Part shown: positions 9,556-21,664 of the stretch, one piece after another
How the letters are laid out: each line of letters starts with the position of its first letter
How positions within the stretch are numbered: position 1 is the first letter of the stretch
Assembly: GCA_029964075.1 (NCBI GenBank)
Contig: CM057146.1
Span: 11,799,501-11,863,500 of the forward strand
DNA length: 64,000 nucleotides
Direction: 5' to 3'
DNA from: Patiria pectinifera
Lineage: Eukaryota > Echinodermata > Asteroidea > Valvatida > Asterinidae
The notes under the pieces: model-generated
What the model was told of the DNA's origin: nothing
Database searches by the model: none
What the model saw: only the letters and a program-made list of their open reading frames with translations
Translations under genes and position numbers: made by a program

Positions 9556-10235
9556 ATTCATGATGGTTTACCGATATGATCGGCTGTCATTATTTGGTAA
9601 GTGACTCTTGTGAGTGGAAATGGCAGCAAATGCTTTCATAAATTGAAACAAATTATAGGCCTATGTTCATTCTCATGGAAAGGTACAACGTCTGATACTT
9701 ACCTAAGTAAGAATGTTATGTACAAGTATCATATTTTAGTTTCTTTTTCAACCAAAATAACTTTTCATCCCGTCATTTGCCTCGGAGTGCAGTATTTTAC
9801 ACGGCGGGATTTCCGAGGCTGCTGTTGCTAAGGGGTTGCTAAGGGAATCCCCATCCTCTGTCAATTACCAAGTGTTTGTTTTGATTCATGTGATCGTTAC
9901 AGTTTCAACAAAAATACGAATTTCAATTCTGTTATTTGAATTAAATGTTTAAAAAAATATAGGATTGATTAAATAATTAATTTATGATCGTAATTATTGT
10001 TGCATCTTACTATAATTCAAGGAATCTCTGTCTGTCTGTCTGTCCGTCGATTATCTCCAGAACCGTGCACCGTATGAAGTTGAAAATCGGCGGGTATATT
10101 TTTTGGGACAACAGAATGTGCAGTGCAAAGTTTGAAGTTGTTTGGACCAGCGGTTCTCGAAAAAGCTGCAAAAAAGCAGTATTTTCTGAGGCAAACGTGG
10201 CAGTATATATAGCTTAGAACATAACACCCGCACGC
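9556..10235. other. Intergenic DNA with a TCTG microsatellite
   Basis: A short (CTGT)n run at 10027-10048 is followed by CCGTCGATTATCTCCAGAAC. Nothing else recognised. Confidence 0.5.
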
Positions 10236-10322
10236 ACTGCCGTTCTTTTCAATTGTTTACGTCATGTTTAAGCTAAAGCGCGCGTGCTCAATATGACGCA
10301 AACAATGCAAAAAGGACGGGCA
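10236..10322. repeat. Short imperfect-palindrome repeat (copy 1)
   Basis: CAATTGTTTACGTCATGTTTAAGC ... GCTCAATATGACGCAAACAAT, matching 37340-37412 in inverted orientation. The two halves are themselves inverted repeats of TTGTTTRYGTCAT. Confidence 0.6.
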
Positions 10323-10379
10323 CGCGCACGTGCATTGCAGGGCGATACACTGTCCAGTATGGGTGAATACTAATGGATC

Positions 10380-11147
10380 AATGGGTGAATAGCACTGCAT
10401 ACCATGTTTTCGTATGTACACGGGCACATTATTTTTGCAGTCGACTGAGCGACCATTGTAGGTGGTCGAACTTCAAACTTGGCAAAAATTTTGACGTAAG
10501 TGTGCGTTCAACCTGTGAAAACAACACCATTCAATCGCGTGCGTTGTTTGCACGAGCAGTTCTCCAAAACTCTGCAAGTATGCAACCTATACCAGCGGCA
10601 AAGCAATTTGGGTTTCCCGAACATGCATATTTTAGACGGGCACTGCACTAGTCTTATATAAAAATGTAAATACCGAAGTCTAGTATCCTGTATGCTCCAT
10701 CATATCTCAGCGCACAAATTTATCACACGTGCTGACTGGCTGACTGTGCTCGCTCAGTTTCCGTGATTTCTTCTCCTGCCGTGACATACGTGGAAGTGTA
10801 TCGATAATAATTCGAAAACTATTGACCTGTAAACATCAAGGAACAACCGAATAGGTAACTGTTAATAAGTGTTATTCTAGTATTTAAATCTTTGTTTTAT
10901 CTTCATTGGCAGATTTGTCAAAAGTTGGTTTGATTCCTTGCTTTGTTGCTCAGCCTCAGTTTTTGATGTTTCCTGATTCAGAAATAATGGTCATAAGGAG
11001 CAGCGCCCTCTATTGACGATACAATAAATTTCCCTGCCGTCATAATTGTTCTAAATGTTTAGTCTTTCGATAGCATTTAGGGTATTCCCAGTGTCAGCTG
11101 AAATATTGAACGCATATTAACTGAGAACATAAGTACTTGTTATTAAC
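10380..11147. other. Intergenic DNA upstream of TXN2
   Basis: No gene or paired repeat recognised. Confidence 0.4.
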
Positions 11148-11600
11148 TCAACCAAAAAAGAAAGTCCCCCCCCCCCTTAATACTTTTGTCTTACTCAAAA
11201 ACTACTGGGCACATCTTGCTCAAATTACGACTGATCAGAACAGAAATTCCTTAGCAATCCAGCCATACTCTTTGACTTTGTTTGGCCCAAAACAGTGATA
11301 ATGTGTAAAAAAAATTATGCAATTAATGACAAATGGTACCGAAAAAAAGTTGCACTTTTGTATATGTGCAAGGTGAGTGTGAACATGGTGTGAACCACAA
11401 CGTGCACGTTTACAAAAGTGCAACTGTTTTCGGTATCATTTCTCATAAATTGTATAAATTTGTACGCATTATCACTGTTTTGGGCCAAATAAATAGTATG
11501 GCTAGAGTTAAGGAATTTCTGTACTGATTGGTCGTTATTTGAGCCAGAGGTTCTCAGTAGTTTTTGAAAGGGGGGGGGGGGACTTTCTTTTTTGGTTGAG
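11147..11600. mobile_element. Long foldback element upstream of TXN2
   Basis: ACTCAACCAAAAAAGAAAGT followed by a C run at 11148 is mirrored by a G run then ACTTTCTTTTTTGGTTGAGT ending at 11600. Each arm is about 200 nt and stays complementary inward through GGCCCAAAACAGTGATAATG / ATTATCACTGTTTTGGGCC to an apex near 11380. It ends about 125 bp before the TXN2 start codon, so it may lie in its promoter or 5' UTR. Confidence 0.8.
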
Positions 11601-11724
11601 TGTATATGAAAGTGCAATTCCTATTCTAATTCTTATTCTAAATAACAGTAACTTTCATCATATTTTCCAAGATTCAACCTTTGTTTGTCTCACTTTACTG
11701 CACAGAGCACAGTTACAAAAAAAG

Positions 11725-11828
11725 ATGGCCTTTCGGTTGCGAGTTCTAATGAGGCCTTTGGTGTCAGCAAGCCAAAGTCAGATGAGAGCAAGTATACATG
11801 TATACAAAGCAGTCTCAATACAAAGCAG
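11725..11828 (+). CDS. TXN2: TXN2 coding exon 1 (presequence)
   Basis: ATG preceded by TACAAAAAAAG; donor AG|GTAAGA. Ends after two bases of an Arg codon. An acceptor-like TTTACTGCACAG lies about 20 nt upstream, so a 5' UTR intron is possible. Confidence 0.9.
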
Positions 11829-13999
11829 GTAAGAAGATAAGGTAGAAGTATCAGTAAAACAGTTTCTCATCCCTGCCTGCTTCCTTTTCATCCCCTCCCC
11901 TGCTGTTTCAAAAACAAAGTATTATCCATTTTCAATATATGTGATGCGATCAAGCTAAATCAGTCGTTTGTCGGCAATTACAATTTTAAGATACAACCCA
12001 AAATAGGTCTGTAGGGGTGGAAATGTCAAAATTTACTGTGTTATAAAATCAGAAGGCTACATACATGTATGTCCTCTTTTATGTCAACTATTTTTTCCTG
12101 AGAAAAACTCATGATAAGTAGTTAAAATGTGACTTTTTTGCTATTTTGCTAAAGAGTTTATATTCATTAACCTGAAATAAAGCATGTTTATGGTTGCTTG
12201 ATAAACAATTTTGAATCATTGATTTCTTTGTTATCTTCTTTCTGATCTGCCTGTTTTGTAAGTCCCATAACTTCTGAACGGAAGGTCATATACACAAGGG
12301 GTTTTCACCAGATATAAACTGGAATAGCTCTTTTTTCAAAAATGTTTTTAAAAAAAAATTGATAAGGGCTGACAAACACTCATTTAGCTTAATCGCATCA
12401 CATATTTTGTCTTTCTGTTTGTTTCCACAACAGTTTTAATATGTATACAAGTTCAAAATCTTGTAGAAAGGTGATGGACTGGCAGCATCTTTGCACACAC
12501 AAGTATATCAGCAAGAGAGTCAGGAAAATGGAAGTCTCCATTCACCATCTTTGAAAATCTGCCGTCTTTGGGAGAAAAAAAAGGGCTTCCTACTCTATTT
12601 TGCTTCTAAGCTTGGACAAGATACTATTTATAAATACTTGGCCTATTTCAATTTCCGTTTTTTTTTTCTTCTCCTTGCTCTCTCTACTGCCCGGCTTGTT
12701 ACTCATGTACCGCCCCAAACTGCCCCATGTGACTTTCTTTATTGAATGGTTGGTGTTTTGTTTTCAGGCACTTGTCGTCGGCGGATTCACCTCCCTATGA
12801 AGAGTTCAACGTACAGAGTACAGAGGACTTCAATGAGAGAGTCATCAACAGCAAAATCCCAACAGTAGTAGACTTCCATGCATCGTGAGTCTTACATGCT
12901 TTGGGTTTTTAAATCCATTTCTGTACCACTGTAAAAGTTCTAACAGAAGATGGTGTGTTGAAAGATTAGGCAAAAGCCTAGAATTTTAAGAAATTATGTA
13001 CTCGGGTGTACGTTCATTTTGTGATAATAAAAATCAGCATAGGTGACACTTTCTTAGCCTTTTGATCCAACATAAATCACTGATGCCCCCCTTTTGTTGC
13101 ACATTCATTTAGTCACGAAAAAAAAACTTTCAGGTGCCACACCCCCAAAACATGGATATAGTATCTAGCCAGGGAATTGCTCCGAAAATTCCATTTGGGC
13201 AAAGTTAAGAAAAGGTCCTCAGTATTTCACAACCAAGTTTGCAGACTCAATTTTTAAAGGAGACATTTCTTCAATATTTTGCACATGAGAGGGAAGTCAA
13301 GTGATTTCAAAATGAGGCTAAAGACTAGACTGGTACATGTCTAACCATGGTCCAACTATTTGAAAAGACTGACCTCTTCATTCAGTGTCCTTAGTCTGGT
13401 GGCTGACTAAGGAGAAATGTGCAGTAAATAGAGAGTACTTCCTGGTTCATGCCACATGTTCCTTTTGGCACAGTTGATTGATGCAGTACTGAAGCGGTGT
13501 TGGACTGGTTGTTTCAGGTGCCAGTCTATTTTCTTGTATTGCACGTTTTCAATACCTTAAGTTTTGCTACTCTCATACACAATATTGAGAGTCCCAAATG
13601 TTCGGACTAGTGTGAGGCATGCCATTACGAAGGACGAACAGAAGGTGGTTTTTTTTAACGTTGAACAAAACCCTACCATGCCCTGGCCCTGAGACATTCA
13701 GACAATTTATGACAAAATTATCTAAAATTTACTATTTCAATGTTACTATTTTCTTGACCAGGTGGTGCAAACCTTGCCACGCCCTGGCCCCCAGGCTCCA
13801 CGAGGTCCTGTCCGAGCGGCCAGGCCTGGTCCAGCTCGCCAAGGTGGACGTGGACAAGCACACGGACCTGGCCATGGACTACGACGTCAGCTCCATCCCC
13901 AAGGTGGTCATGGTCAAGGAGGGAAAGGTTGCCGGTCAGTTCGTGGGTCTGATGGACAAGGACAAAATTGAAAGCTTTATTGATAGGCTGACCACATAA
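11725..13999 (+). CDS. TXN2: Mitochondrial thioredoxin (thioredoxin 2), complete gene of 3 coding exons
   Basis: Exons 11725-11828, 12768-12884 and 13762-13999 join to 459 nt, a 152-residue protein (vertebrate TXN2 is about 166). Residues 1-35 are Arg-rich with no acidic residue and begin MAFRLRVLMRPLV, as expected for a mitochondrial presequence. The thioredoxin fold follows: FNVQSTEDFNERV, the buried-Asp strand TVVDFHAS, the active site, VDVDKHTDLAMDY, the cis-Pro strand SSIPKVVMV and the C-terminal helix IESFIDRL. The protein reduces disulfides in the matrix, recharged by thioredoxin reductase 2, and serves peroxiredoxin 3. Oddity: the active site reads WCKPC rather than WCGPC. Both cysteines, the Pro and the cis-Pro are intact. 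The start is the first ATG that gives the presequence. Confidence 0.95.
11937..12406. mobile_element. MITE with ATATGTGATGCRATCAAGC ends (copy 1), in TXN2 intron 1
   Basis: Left end ATATGTGATGCGATCAAGCT then AAATCAGTCGTTTGTCG. The right end is the inverse, TTTAGCTTAATCGCATCACATAT. The same family is at 54259-54514. No coding sequence. Confidence 0.8.
12768..12884 (+). CDS. TXN2: TXN2 coding exon 2
   Basis: Acceptor GTTTTCAG; encodes HLSSADSPPYEEFNVQ through TVVDFHAS; donor TC|GTGAGT splits a Ser codon immediately before the active-site Trp. Confidence 0.93.
13762..13999 (+). CDS. TXN2: TXN2 coding exon 3 (active site to stop)
   Basis: Acceptor TTGACCAG; begins with the last base of a Ser codon then WCKPCHALAPRLHEVL; ends TAA. 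Higher GC than the surrounding intron. Confidence 0.95.
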
Positions 14000-14631
14000 T
14001 GACACTGATCCTTTTTCGGGGGAAAAAAACAGGGCTGCATGTTTCATTTGCACTGTACAAAAAAAAAATATTCACGCTGATGGAGATGGACAAGATTGAG
14101 AGCACCGTCCATGAGGCTGATGATGTCATAAGAACACTGAGCCTTTTAAGTGAGAATCCCAACTTCATGTCCCTGCCACATGGGAATAGGGGACTTTGTA
14201 TACAGCAACTGCCAGCAGAATTTGCACCAAACTTGACAAAAACTGTAATTTATCGGATAAATGCAAAAGCACGACCTGATAGGAATCTGTGCAAACTGTC
14301 CTCACTGTACATGCCTTAGTTTATAAATTTGTACTTCTTCTCCGAGGGGGCAGTATTTATTGTCCAGTTTTTGGAGCCAAGATAATAGAAAACATGTGTG
14401 CACTTTGTAGCTTTTCACGACTCGAGATTTTATACAGGATCCTTTATTCCTCACTGCCCACTGCTCTGTTTGTAATTCACAATTTTAACATTAAGAGCTG
14501 CCATTGAAAACTTCAAAATGCTAGAGCTTCAATTCTCGAAATGTTAGTGTTCATTTGGCTAAACTGCAGCTGTTCGTGTTCAAGTTTTTTTTCTTTCAAT
14601 AGTTTGAATAGGGTCAAACACTGTACTTCGG
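14000..14631 (+). other. Probable TXN2 3' UTR and flank
   Basis: Follows the TXN2 stop. No AATAAA is evident before the repeat at 14632; one AATAAA lies inside that repeat at about 14893. No other gene seen. Confidence 0.4.
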
Positions 14632-15328
14632 GGTTTGAAAGTAATATAAAACATTTACTTTTGCTGTAATTTTCAGAAATGAATGGATCTGGGGGTTATT
14701 ATTTTAGGAACAAATGTTGCAACCTGACGCCACTTTTTTCTTCATTTATAATGAAGGTAAGTCATTGAAAAATGATAATAATTAAGACATGAATCTGGGA
14801 CTGAGAAACGTTTCCAATTTTGTTAGCAAATGCTTAGAAAATTTTCTTGACTCTCGTGGAGTCGGGTTGCAACATTTTTTCCCCGTATTTTGTAATAAAT
14901 ATTATTACACTGACCTGTTCAAAGTTTCACGTTCATGCTGGAAAAACTAAGAAAAAAAGGTTTTTGTAGTCTGTTTCCCTGGCCAGACAAAACTCCGGAG
15001 CAATTTATAGATGTCAGGGAATGTCAGGCCAGGGAACCTGACTAGCTGGCTTGCACCCGTTCACGGCTGTGTAACTGATTGCAAACAAAATGAGGACTAA
15101 CTGAATTCGGTAAACTGGGGCAGTATTTCAAAAAGTCAGTGTTTTTAAACGATGGTCAGCCGACCATCTTTGGAAATTGATACAAAAATTCCACTTTTCT
15201 CGAAAATGACAACACACCAGGTGCCATGATTTCACAGGTTGCTTAAGGCTATTATTCATTTGCAGTCAAGTAAGGTAGTTCATAATAATTTGGTAATTTT
15301 GTTTGCAAATGTTGTATATCACCTTTAA
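14632..15328 (+). mobile_element. TTAA-type MITE, family 2, with an internal insertion
   Basis: Left end AAAGTAATATAAAACATTTACTTTTG and right end GCAAATGTTGTATATCACCTTTAA resemble the ends at 16343-16873. The interior shares GAGCAATTTATAGATGTCAG and GACAACACACCAGGTGCCAT. About 220 extra bp (14700-14920) carry AAGACATGAATCTGGGACT and related text also found at 23870-24125. Confidence 0.72.
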
Positions 15329-16342
15329 GAAGGCAGATCAAAGTAACTGAAGATGACAACACGGTACCATTGAAATTTTGCTCCTGTTTCAGACGATTGT
15401 GGAGGGGAAAAAATCACGATCACTTGGCTATGAATAAAACCAAATCATATTATTTAGGTAATTCTAGCTTTTCAATTCCAATTCAGTAAACGATAAATGA
15501 CTGCAAATTGAGTATAATTTGGTATGATGATACTTGTGTTTTTCCGTTATTCACAAAATGTCAATCCTTTAAAAAAAATTCTATAAACTCACTATGCACT
15601 GATGTAAATACATGCTTCTTTCTTAAAAAAAAAAAATTTGCCCAGCCAGAATTTGAGTAATAACAAAAAGATATTGACATCACGGACGACATAGGAATTT
15701 ATTCTATTCTCTGATATTACAAGCTGATAAACCTGAATCAAAACAGAAAACAAAATATGCTCTTCTAATACATAAAAAGCTGAATGTAGGTATATTTATT
15801 AAAATTAAAAAAAAAAGAATTATAGCTTAGAAACTCTGAACTTGTATCAGTGTTGGTCACAATTTTGTGTTAACAAAGTGAAACAATGGTGGAATCATGT
15901 TTCATGTATAATTATAATGTAATTTAAGTAAAGTTACCATCATTTCTGACAAAAAAAAATCTGTAAGTTTGATTTTAAAACTTTATATTATATTACTGGG
16001 TTATTTGGTGAGAATAAAACAATTTTATTACTATTTACAAGTGCAACTACAAGAACATAGTCTGTTTTGGGTGTGCTCATTTATCAGTGAAATTGATTTT
16101 TTTGTTTTCATAACTTGAGCATAATAGAAAGCATTGATTTAAAAAAAAAAATCGTTTTTAGTTTGAATCCATTTCCAATGTGCACGTTGTAAGAAACATG
16201 AAAAATATGCAATCCTCCGATCCACTCACTCTTTTTTTTTGGTGGTACGTACCCCTCTAGACCTTGCATTATGCCCCGCCCCATTTATCTACATGTAGTT
16301 CGAAATAAAAAATGAATGGAATGTTATTTATTTGTCCAACAT
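15329..16342. other. AT-rich intergenic DNA
   Basis: Many A and T homopolymers; no gene or paired repeat recognised. Confidence 0.45.
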
Positions 16343-16873
16343 TTAAAGGGAATGTACAGCATTGGCTTATACTTTAATTTTCAGAAATGAACTATTTGAG
16401 GGGTTAGTATAATAGATCAAATAATTGTTACACTGACATGTTTGAAGTTTTGTTTTCGAAAATGCTGGAAAAACCAAGATTTTTTTTTTTTTTTCAAGTA
16501 GTCTGGTTCCCTGACTCCACTGAAGATGCAATGGATCAATTTACAGATGCCGGAAAATTGTACGCTAAGGGAACCAGTCTAGCTGGCCTGCACCCATTCA
16601 TGAACATAAAACCAATTAGCAAACAAAATTGGACTAAAAAAATGGTAAATTTGGAGCAGTATTAAAAAATAGTTAGGTTTTTCCTACGGTGGTCGGCCGA
16701 CCACCGTTGGAAATGTAAACAAAAATACAATTTTCTTGAAAATGACTTCACACCAGGTGCCATAATTTTACAGGATGCTTTAGACTGTCATTTACCAACA
16801 TCCTGTAAGGTATTTCGTAAAAACTTGGTCATTTTATTTTTCGATGTTTGCAAATGTTGTATTTTCCCTTTAA
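16343..16873 (+). mobile_element. TTAA-type MITE, family 2 (best-preserved copy)
   Basis: TTTAAAGGGAATGTACAGCATT at the left is mirrored by AATGTTGTATTTTCCCTTTAA at the right, with TTAA at both edges. Internal structure: a CTGGTTCCCTGAC / AGGGAACCAG hairpin and a perfect 22-bp palindrome (ACGGTGGTCGG and its complement) at 16685-16710. Other copies: 5282, 14632, 45598 (inverted), 59296. Confidence 0.83.
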
Positions 16874-17589
16874 TAAGTATATTAGTTTTAAAACTGTTCT
16901 TTGTTTGGATCATAGAGCTATATTAAATTACTTTGATTGACTGTAACAATGAAACTTCCACAACAGAAAAGTGTCTTTGCAGGGTGCAAATTCTTCCACA
17001 AGAGTTCTGAGAATCGAGCCATGGAATTGGGGAATTGAAGACGGGCACTGTACTTCCTCTGGCCTGGACTTGCAAGGGGCTTCCAATTCTGAGCATTTTG
17101 GATGCCGTCCGAGAGTGGCACTATAGACCTTTATCGTGCTTCCACCATTTTAGTCATGTTCCCTGTATCCAGTACTGAATGATAATGTTTTTGTGCAAAA
17201 AGGAACCAAACTACTTGGATTTGAATGGGGGAAAAATCAAATGGCTGCAACTTCATAATGGTCTATTGAGCCATGTTGTGGCGGGATCCTTTTTCAAAAT
17301 GCCTACTTTTCCAGTTTGGGAAACATCAGTTGTGTAAGGGGTGGTCTTCTTTGGATGAGAATTTGGCAAAAGTCATCAGTTAACCCACCAACAATGGAAA
17401 AGAAAATGAAAGATCAAAAGATGACATGTTGATCATCATTTTTCTGTGAAGCCTGAACACATGTGAGAGTTCTGAGTATTTTGAAAAGAATTTTGAAGCA
17501 TGGGCATTTAACACTGGTGTCTATGGGGATTTATTTGCTTGGGTGCACCCTGCAGACGACAAAAACTAAAAATCAACAAGTTTTCATCG
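16874..17589. other. Intergenic DNA upstream of RPS2
   Basis: No gene recognised. Confidence 0.4.
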
Positions 17590-17599
17590 ACTGGTGGCG

Positions 17600-17671
17600 C
17601 TATTTATCACGTGCGGCGGTGTTGACCACGTGACGAGTGACGACGTGTAAAATATTTTTTTACCCAGAATT
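17600..17671 (+). promoter_or_regulatory. RPS2: RPS2 core promoter region
   Basis: Contains CCACGTGACGAGTGACGACG (an E-box CACGTG and CRE-like half sites) and AATATTTTTTT about 15-20 nt before the pyrimidine-rich start. Placement is inferred from the leader exon immediately downstream. Confidence 0.5.
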
Positions 17672-17690
17672 CCTTCTTCTTTTTCATCAC
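17672..17690 (+). other. RPS2: RPS2 5' UTR exon with TOP-like pyrimidine tract
   Basis: CCTTCTTCTTTTTCATCAC is followed exactly by a consensus donor GTAAGT. A C-start polypyrimidine run is the 5' TOP motif that places ribosomal-protein mRNAs under mTOR/LARP1 control. The matching acceptor is CCCTGCAG at 19080-19087, two bases before the RPS2 ATG. Confidence 0.6.
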
Positions 17691-18129
17691 GTAAGTAGAG
17701 GGACTATACAATTTTTAGTGGAAATTAGATCGACTATATTTCTTTGCAATCCTGCCAAGACTTACCGTAATTTTTACGTTATCAACGCAATAATTTACTT
17801 GTGATTAGTTTGGTACCATTTTTGCTTAAGATTTTGCTTAAAATAGTGAGTTTTTTTTACTTTGAAAATTCGGTCTGGAATGAGAAAATGAACAAAGGGT
17901 GGGGCCAGGTTAATATTCGCTGGTTCCCGGCTGATTTATTGCTGCCACGTTTTAAGGATACAGAGGGGACAGCGAACTGAGTCGCTCGGATTTCGAGAAC
18001 AATTTTGTTAATTTTTGTTTTATTGCGCACGTAAAACATTGCATATGAATTTGGTCAACTGTTTTAAAAAAAATATTAATATTGCTAATGTTTAATAGAG
18101 GAATCAGTAGCAAAATTAATAGTTAAGGC

Positions 18130-18250
18130 AAGCTGGGGTTTTTTCTTTCGTGAAGGGGGGGGGGGGGATCGGCATGTTTTTTTGTTAAGTGAAAATGGCT
18201 CCAACATGTCCAACAACAACTTGAACAACAACAAGCAACATGAGTGTCCA
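18130..18250. other. G-run and CAACAA-rich stretch in RPS2 intron 1
   Basis: An 11-G run near 18157 and repeated CAACAACAA words; low complexity, no gene. Confidence 0.5.
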
Positions 18251-18548
18251 ACATGATCAGCAATATTAAAAGGTGGAACCAGAACATCATGAACATGCAG
18301 AACAACCTTTTAATTTCAGTTGAGGTTTTTGTAGTTGTAGTCAGTAGTACTTGTACATGTACATCTTCTGAAGCAAGTGGGCGCGAGACCCTCTGTGGAC
18401 AATATTCAATTCGTCGGCCGCGCCTAGAAGTGACTTATTCATCCATGTCATCATGTTCCTTATTATTCAAATTCGCAGTCATGGCAGTGGTAGACATGGT
18501 AGATGATTTGTCACTTTGTGGTGCACCTGACAAATTGTACATGTTGTA

Positions 18549-18693
18549 CAGGCATGAATCTTTTCCTCGGATCCACTAATTTCCTCGTTTTTTACTTGTC
18601 ACAAATGCCTTTACAAATTGACAAACACTGTACAAAGTCTTGTGTGGTTTGGAAGTTCCTCGTTTTTTTTCTAAATTCCCAGTTGCATGCCTG
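18549..18693 (+). ncRNA. Candidate intron-hosted structured RNA A (RPS2 5' UTR intron)
   Basis: CAGGCATG at 18549-18556 pairs perfectly with CATGCCTG at 18686-18693, closing a ~145-nt segment. Its 3' half shares CTGTACAAAGTCTTGT and CAGTTRCATGCC, with the same spacing, with a segment in RPS2 intron 3 (19600-19763). Ribosomal-protein introns, including those of vertebrate RPS2, commonly host snoRNAs. I could not fit clear H/ACA or C/D boxes, so the class is open and a duplicated repeat fragment is an alternative. Confidence 0.3.
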
Positions 18694-19089
18694 ATAATTG
18701 TAGGGGGCCCTTTTTTTCCTGTTTGTTATTTTTTTGTTCTTCATATTTCACAAATCCATTGCTTGCAGGAAAAGGGTAGCCTATGACTAGTATGAGTACC
18801 CCTACAACTATAAATGAATCACCAACGGCTTTGTTTGACTACTACGAAACAACAACTAACATGACTAAGTACACAAACAAAAATGTACATCAAAACGTAA
18901 GAATGAGGAGTTGGCGCTCTAGTAATTTACTAAAGCTCAATTTTATATAGCTCTATGCTTTGAGTACACTTTCCTAGTCTAATGGTTGAATGGGGGGGGG
19001 GAGGGTTGAACATGTGCCACCCCCAATTCCTCGGGAGCATGTTGAAACCATGTTGACAATTCCACCTTTTTCCTTTTGACCCTGCAGCA

Positions 19090-20798
<1,709 letters not shown>

Positions 20799-20801
<3 letters not shown>

Positions 20802-20953
20802 AAACCCAGGAGATTAAGATCTCCTGGTCTAGCGCCCAGAGCGGCCTAGTGATTCGGGACTCAAAAGTGCAGTCCCAGCCTAAAACCCAGGTTACCCTGG
20901 TCTAGCGCCCAGAGCGGACTAGTGATTCGGGACTCAAAGTGCAGTCCCAGGCC
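20799..20953 (+). repeat. 73-bp tandem duplication with hairpins at the RPS2 stop codon / 3' UTR
   Basis: Two units share TAAAACCCAGG..., TCTAGCGCCCAGAGCGG, CTAGTGATTCGGGACTCAAA and AGTCCCAG; TCTAGCG recurs at 20828 and 20901. Each unit has two hairpins: CCAGG.../...CCTGG and GGGACT/AGTCCC. In unit 1 the first stem is extended to CCAGGAGAT/ATCTCCTGG, whereas in unit 2 it is only CCAGG/CCTGG. Confidence 0.85.
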
Positions 20954-21106
20954 ACTATGGGGGTGGTTAGACCAAGGATACCCGCATGATGTTTTCATTT
21001 TACTTGAATTATAACTTGTAGTTCCAAATACGTCAACACATTTCCAAAATTTGCAAACTGTAACAGCACTTCTCGGTGGCTGCCAAAGAATTCTTAGTTA
21101 TGTCCA

Positions 21107-21577
21107 GGGGAGATGGCAAAGAGTGTTGAATGTGGCCAACCAGAGTTGGTGTGGGCGCGGTACAGCTGCTATATGCGCAATGCAGGTTGGGGCGGCACAA
21201 CATGGAGGTCGTCGCAAGCACAACACACAGGTTGGAGCGCAACGCAACAGGTTGGGGCACGCTTACCACAGAGGATGGGGCTGCACAACACAGGGTTGTA
21301 GGGACGCGCGCAACAAGAGGTTGGGGCTTGTGCAACGAGATGGTTGTGGCTAGCGCAACACAGAGGCTGTGGCACAGACCACGAGAGGTTGGGGCACGCT
21401 TACCACAGAGGATGGGGCGGCGCAACACAAGGTTGGCACGTGCACAGCAGACGTTGTGGCTAGCGCAACAGAGGTTGAGGCAGCACAACAAAGATTGTTG
21501 CATGTGCAGTTGTATCCGAGCTCCACAACTTTCGTTGGCCATATTCAACACTGTTAGTTTCATCTCTCAATCAATTT
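21107..21577 (+). mobile_element. Inverted-repeat element with degenerate minisatellite core (RPS2 3' flank)
   Basis: GGGAGATGGCAAAGAGTGTTG then AATGTGGCCAAC on the left is mirrored by GTTGGCCATATTCAACACTG ... CATCTCTC on the right. The core (21140-21510) is a degenerate ~20-24-bp repeat of the type CAGAGGTTGGGGCRCGCAACA; the block GGGGCACGCTTACCACAGAG occurs twice. Reading frames across the core on both strands are artefacts of the repeat. Confidence 0.7.
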
Positions 21578-21647
21578 GATCATGGGTCACCCAACAAAAC
21601 TTTCAACACCAGTAGGTAAATGCAAAAAAAAAAATCCTAAGTTTTTG

Positions 21648-21664
21648 AATAAAGTCTCAATAAA
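21648..21664 (+). promoter_or_regulatory. RPS2: Probable RPS2 polyadenylation signals
   Basis: Two AATAAA hexamers (21648 and 21659) are the first seen after the RPS2 stop; none lies between 20802 and 21640. If used, the 3' UTR would be ~850 nt and include the duplicated hairpins and the minisatellite element. Confidence 0.45.

Noticed and set aside
13619..13761. Longer 5' extension of TXN2 exon 3 as a separate short thioredoxin
   Set aside because: A strong acceptor TTGACCAG lies at 13761 and the sequence before it is unrelated to thioredoxin, whereas the upstream exons supply the missing fold and presequence.
21033..21563. 176-codon minus-strand frame and several plus-strand frames
   Set aside because: They lie over the minisatellite core of the inverted-repeat element; the peptides are repeats of the DNA unit.
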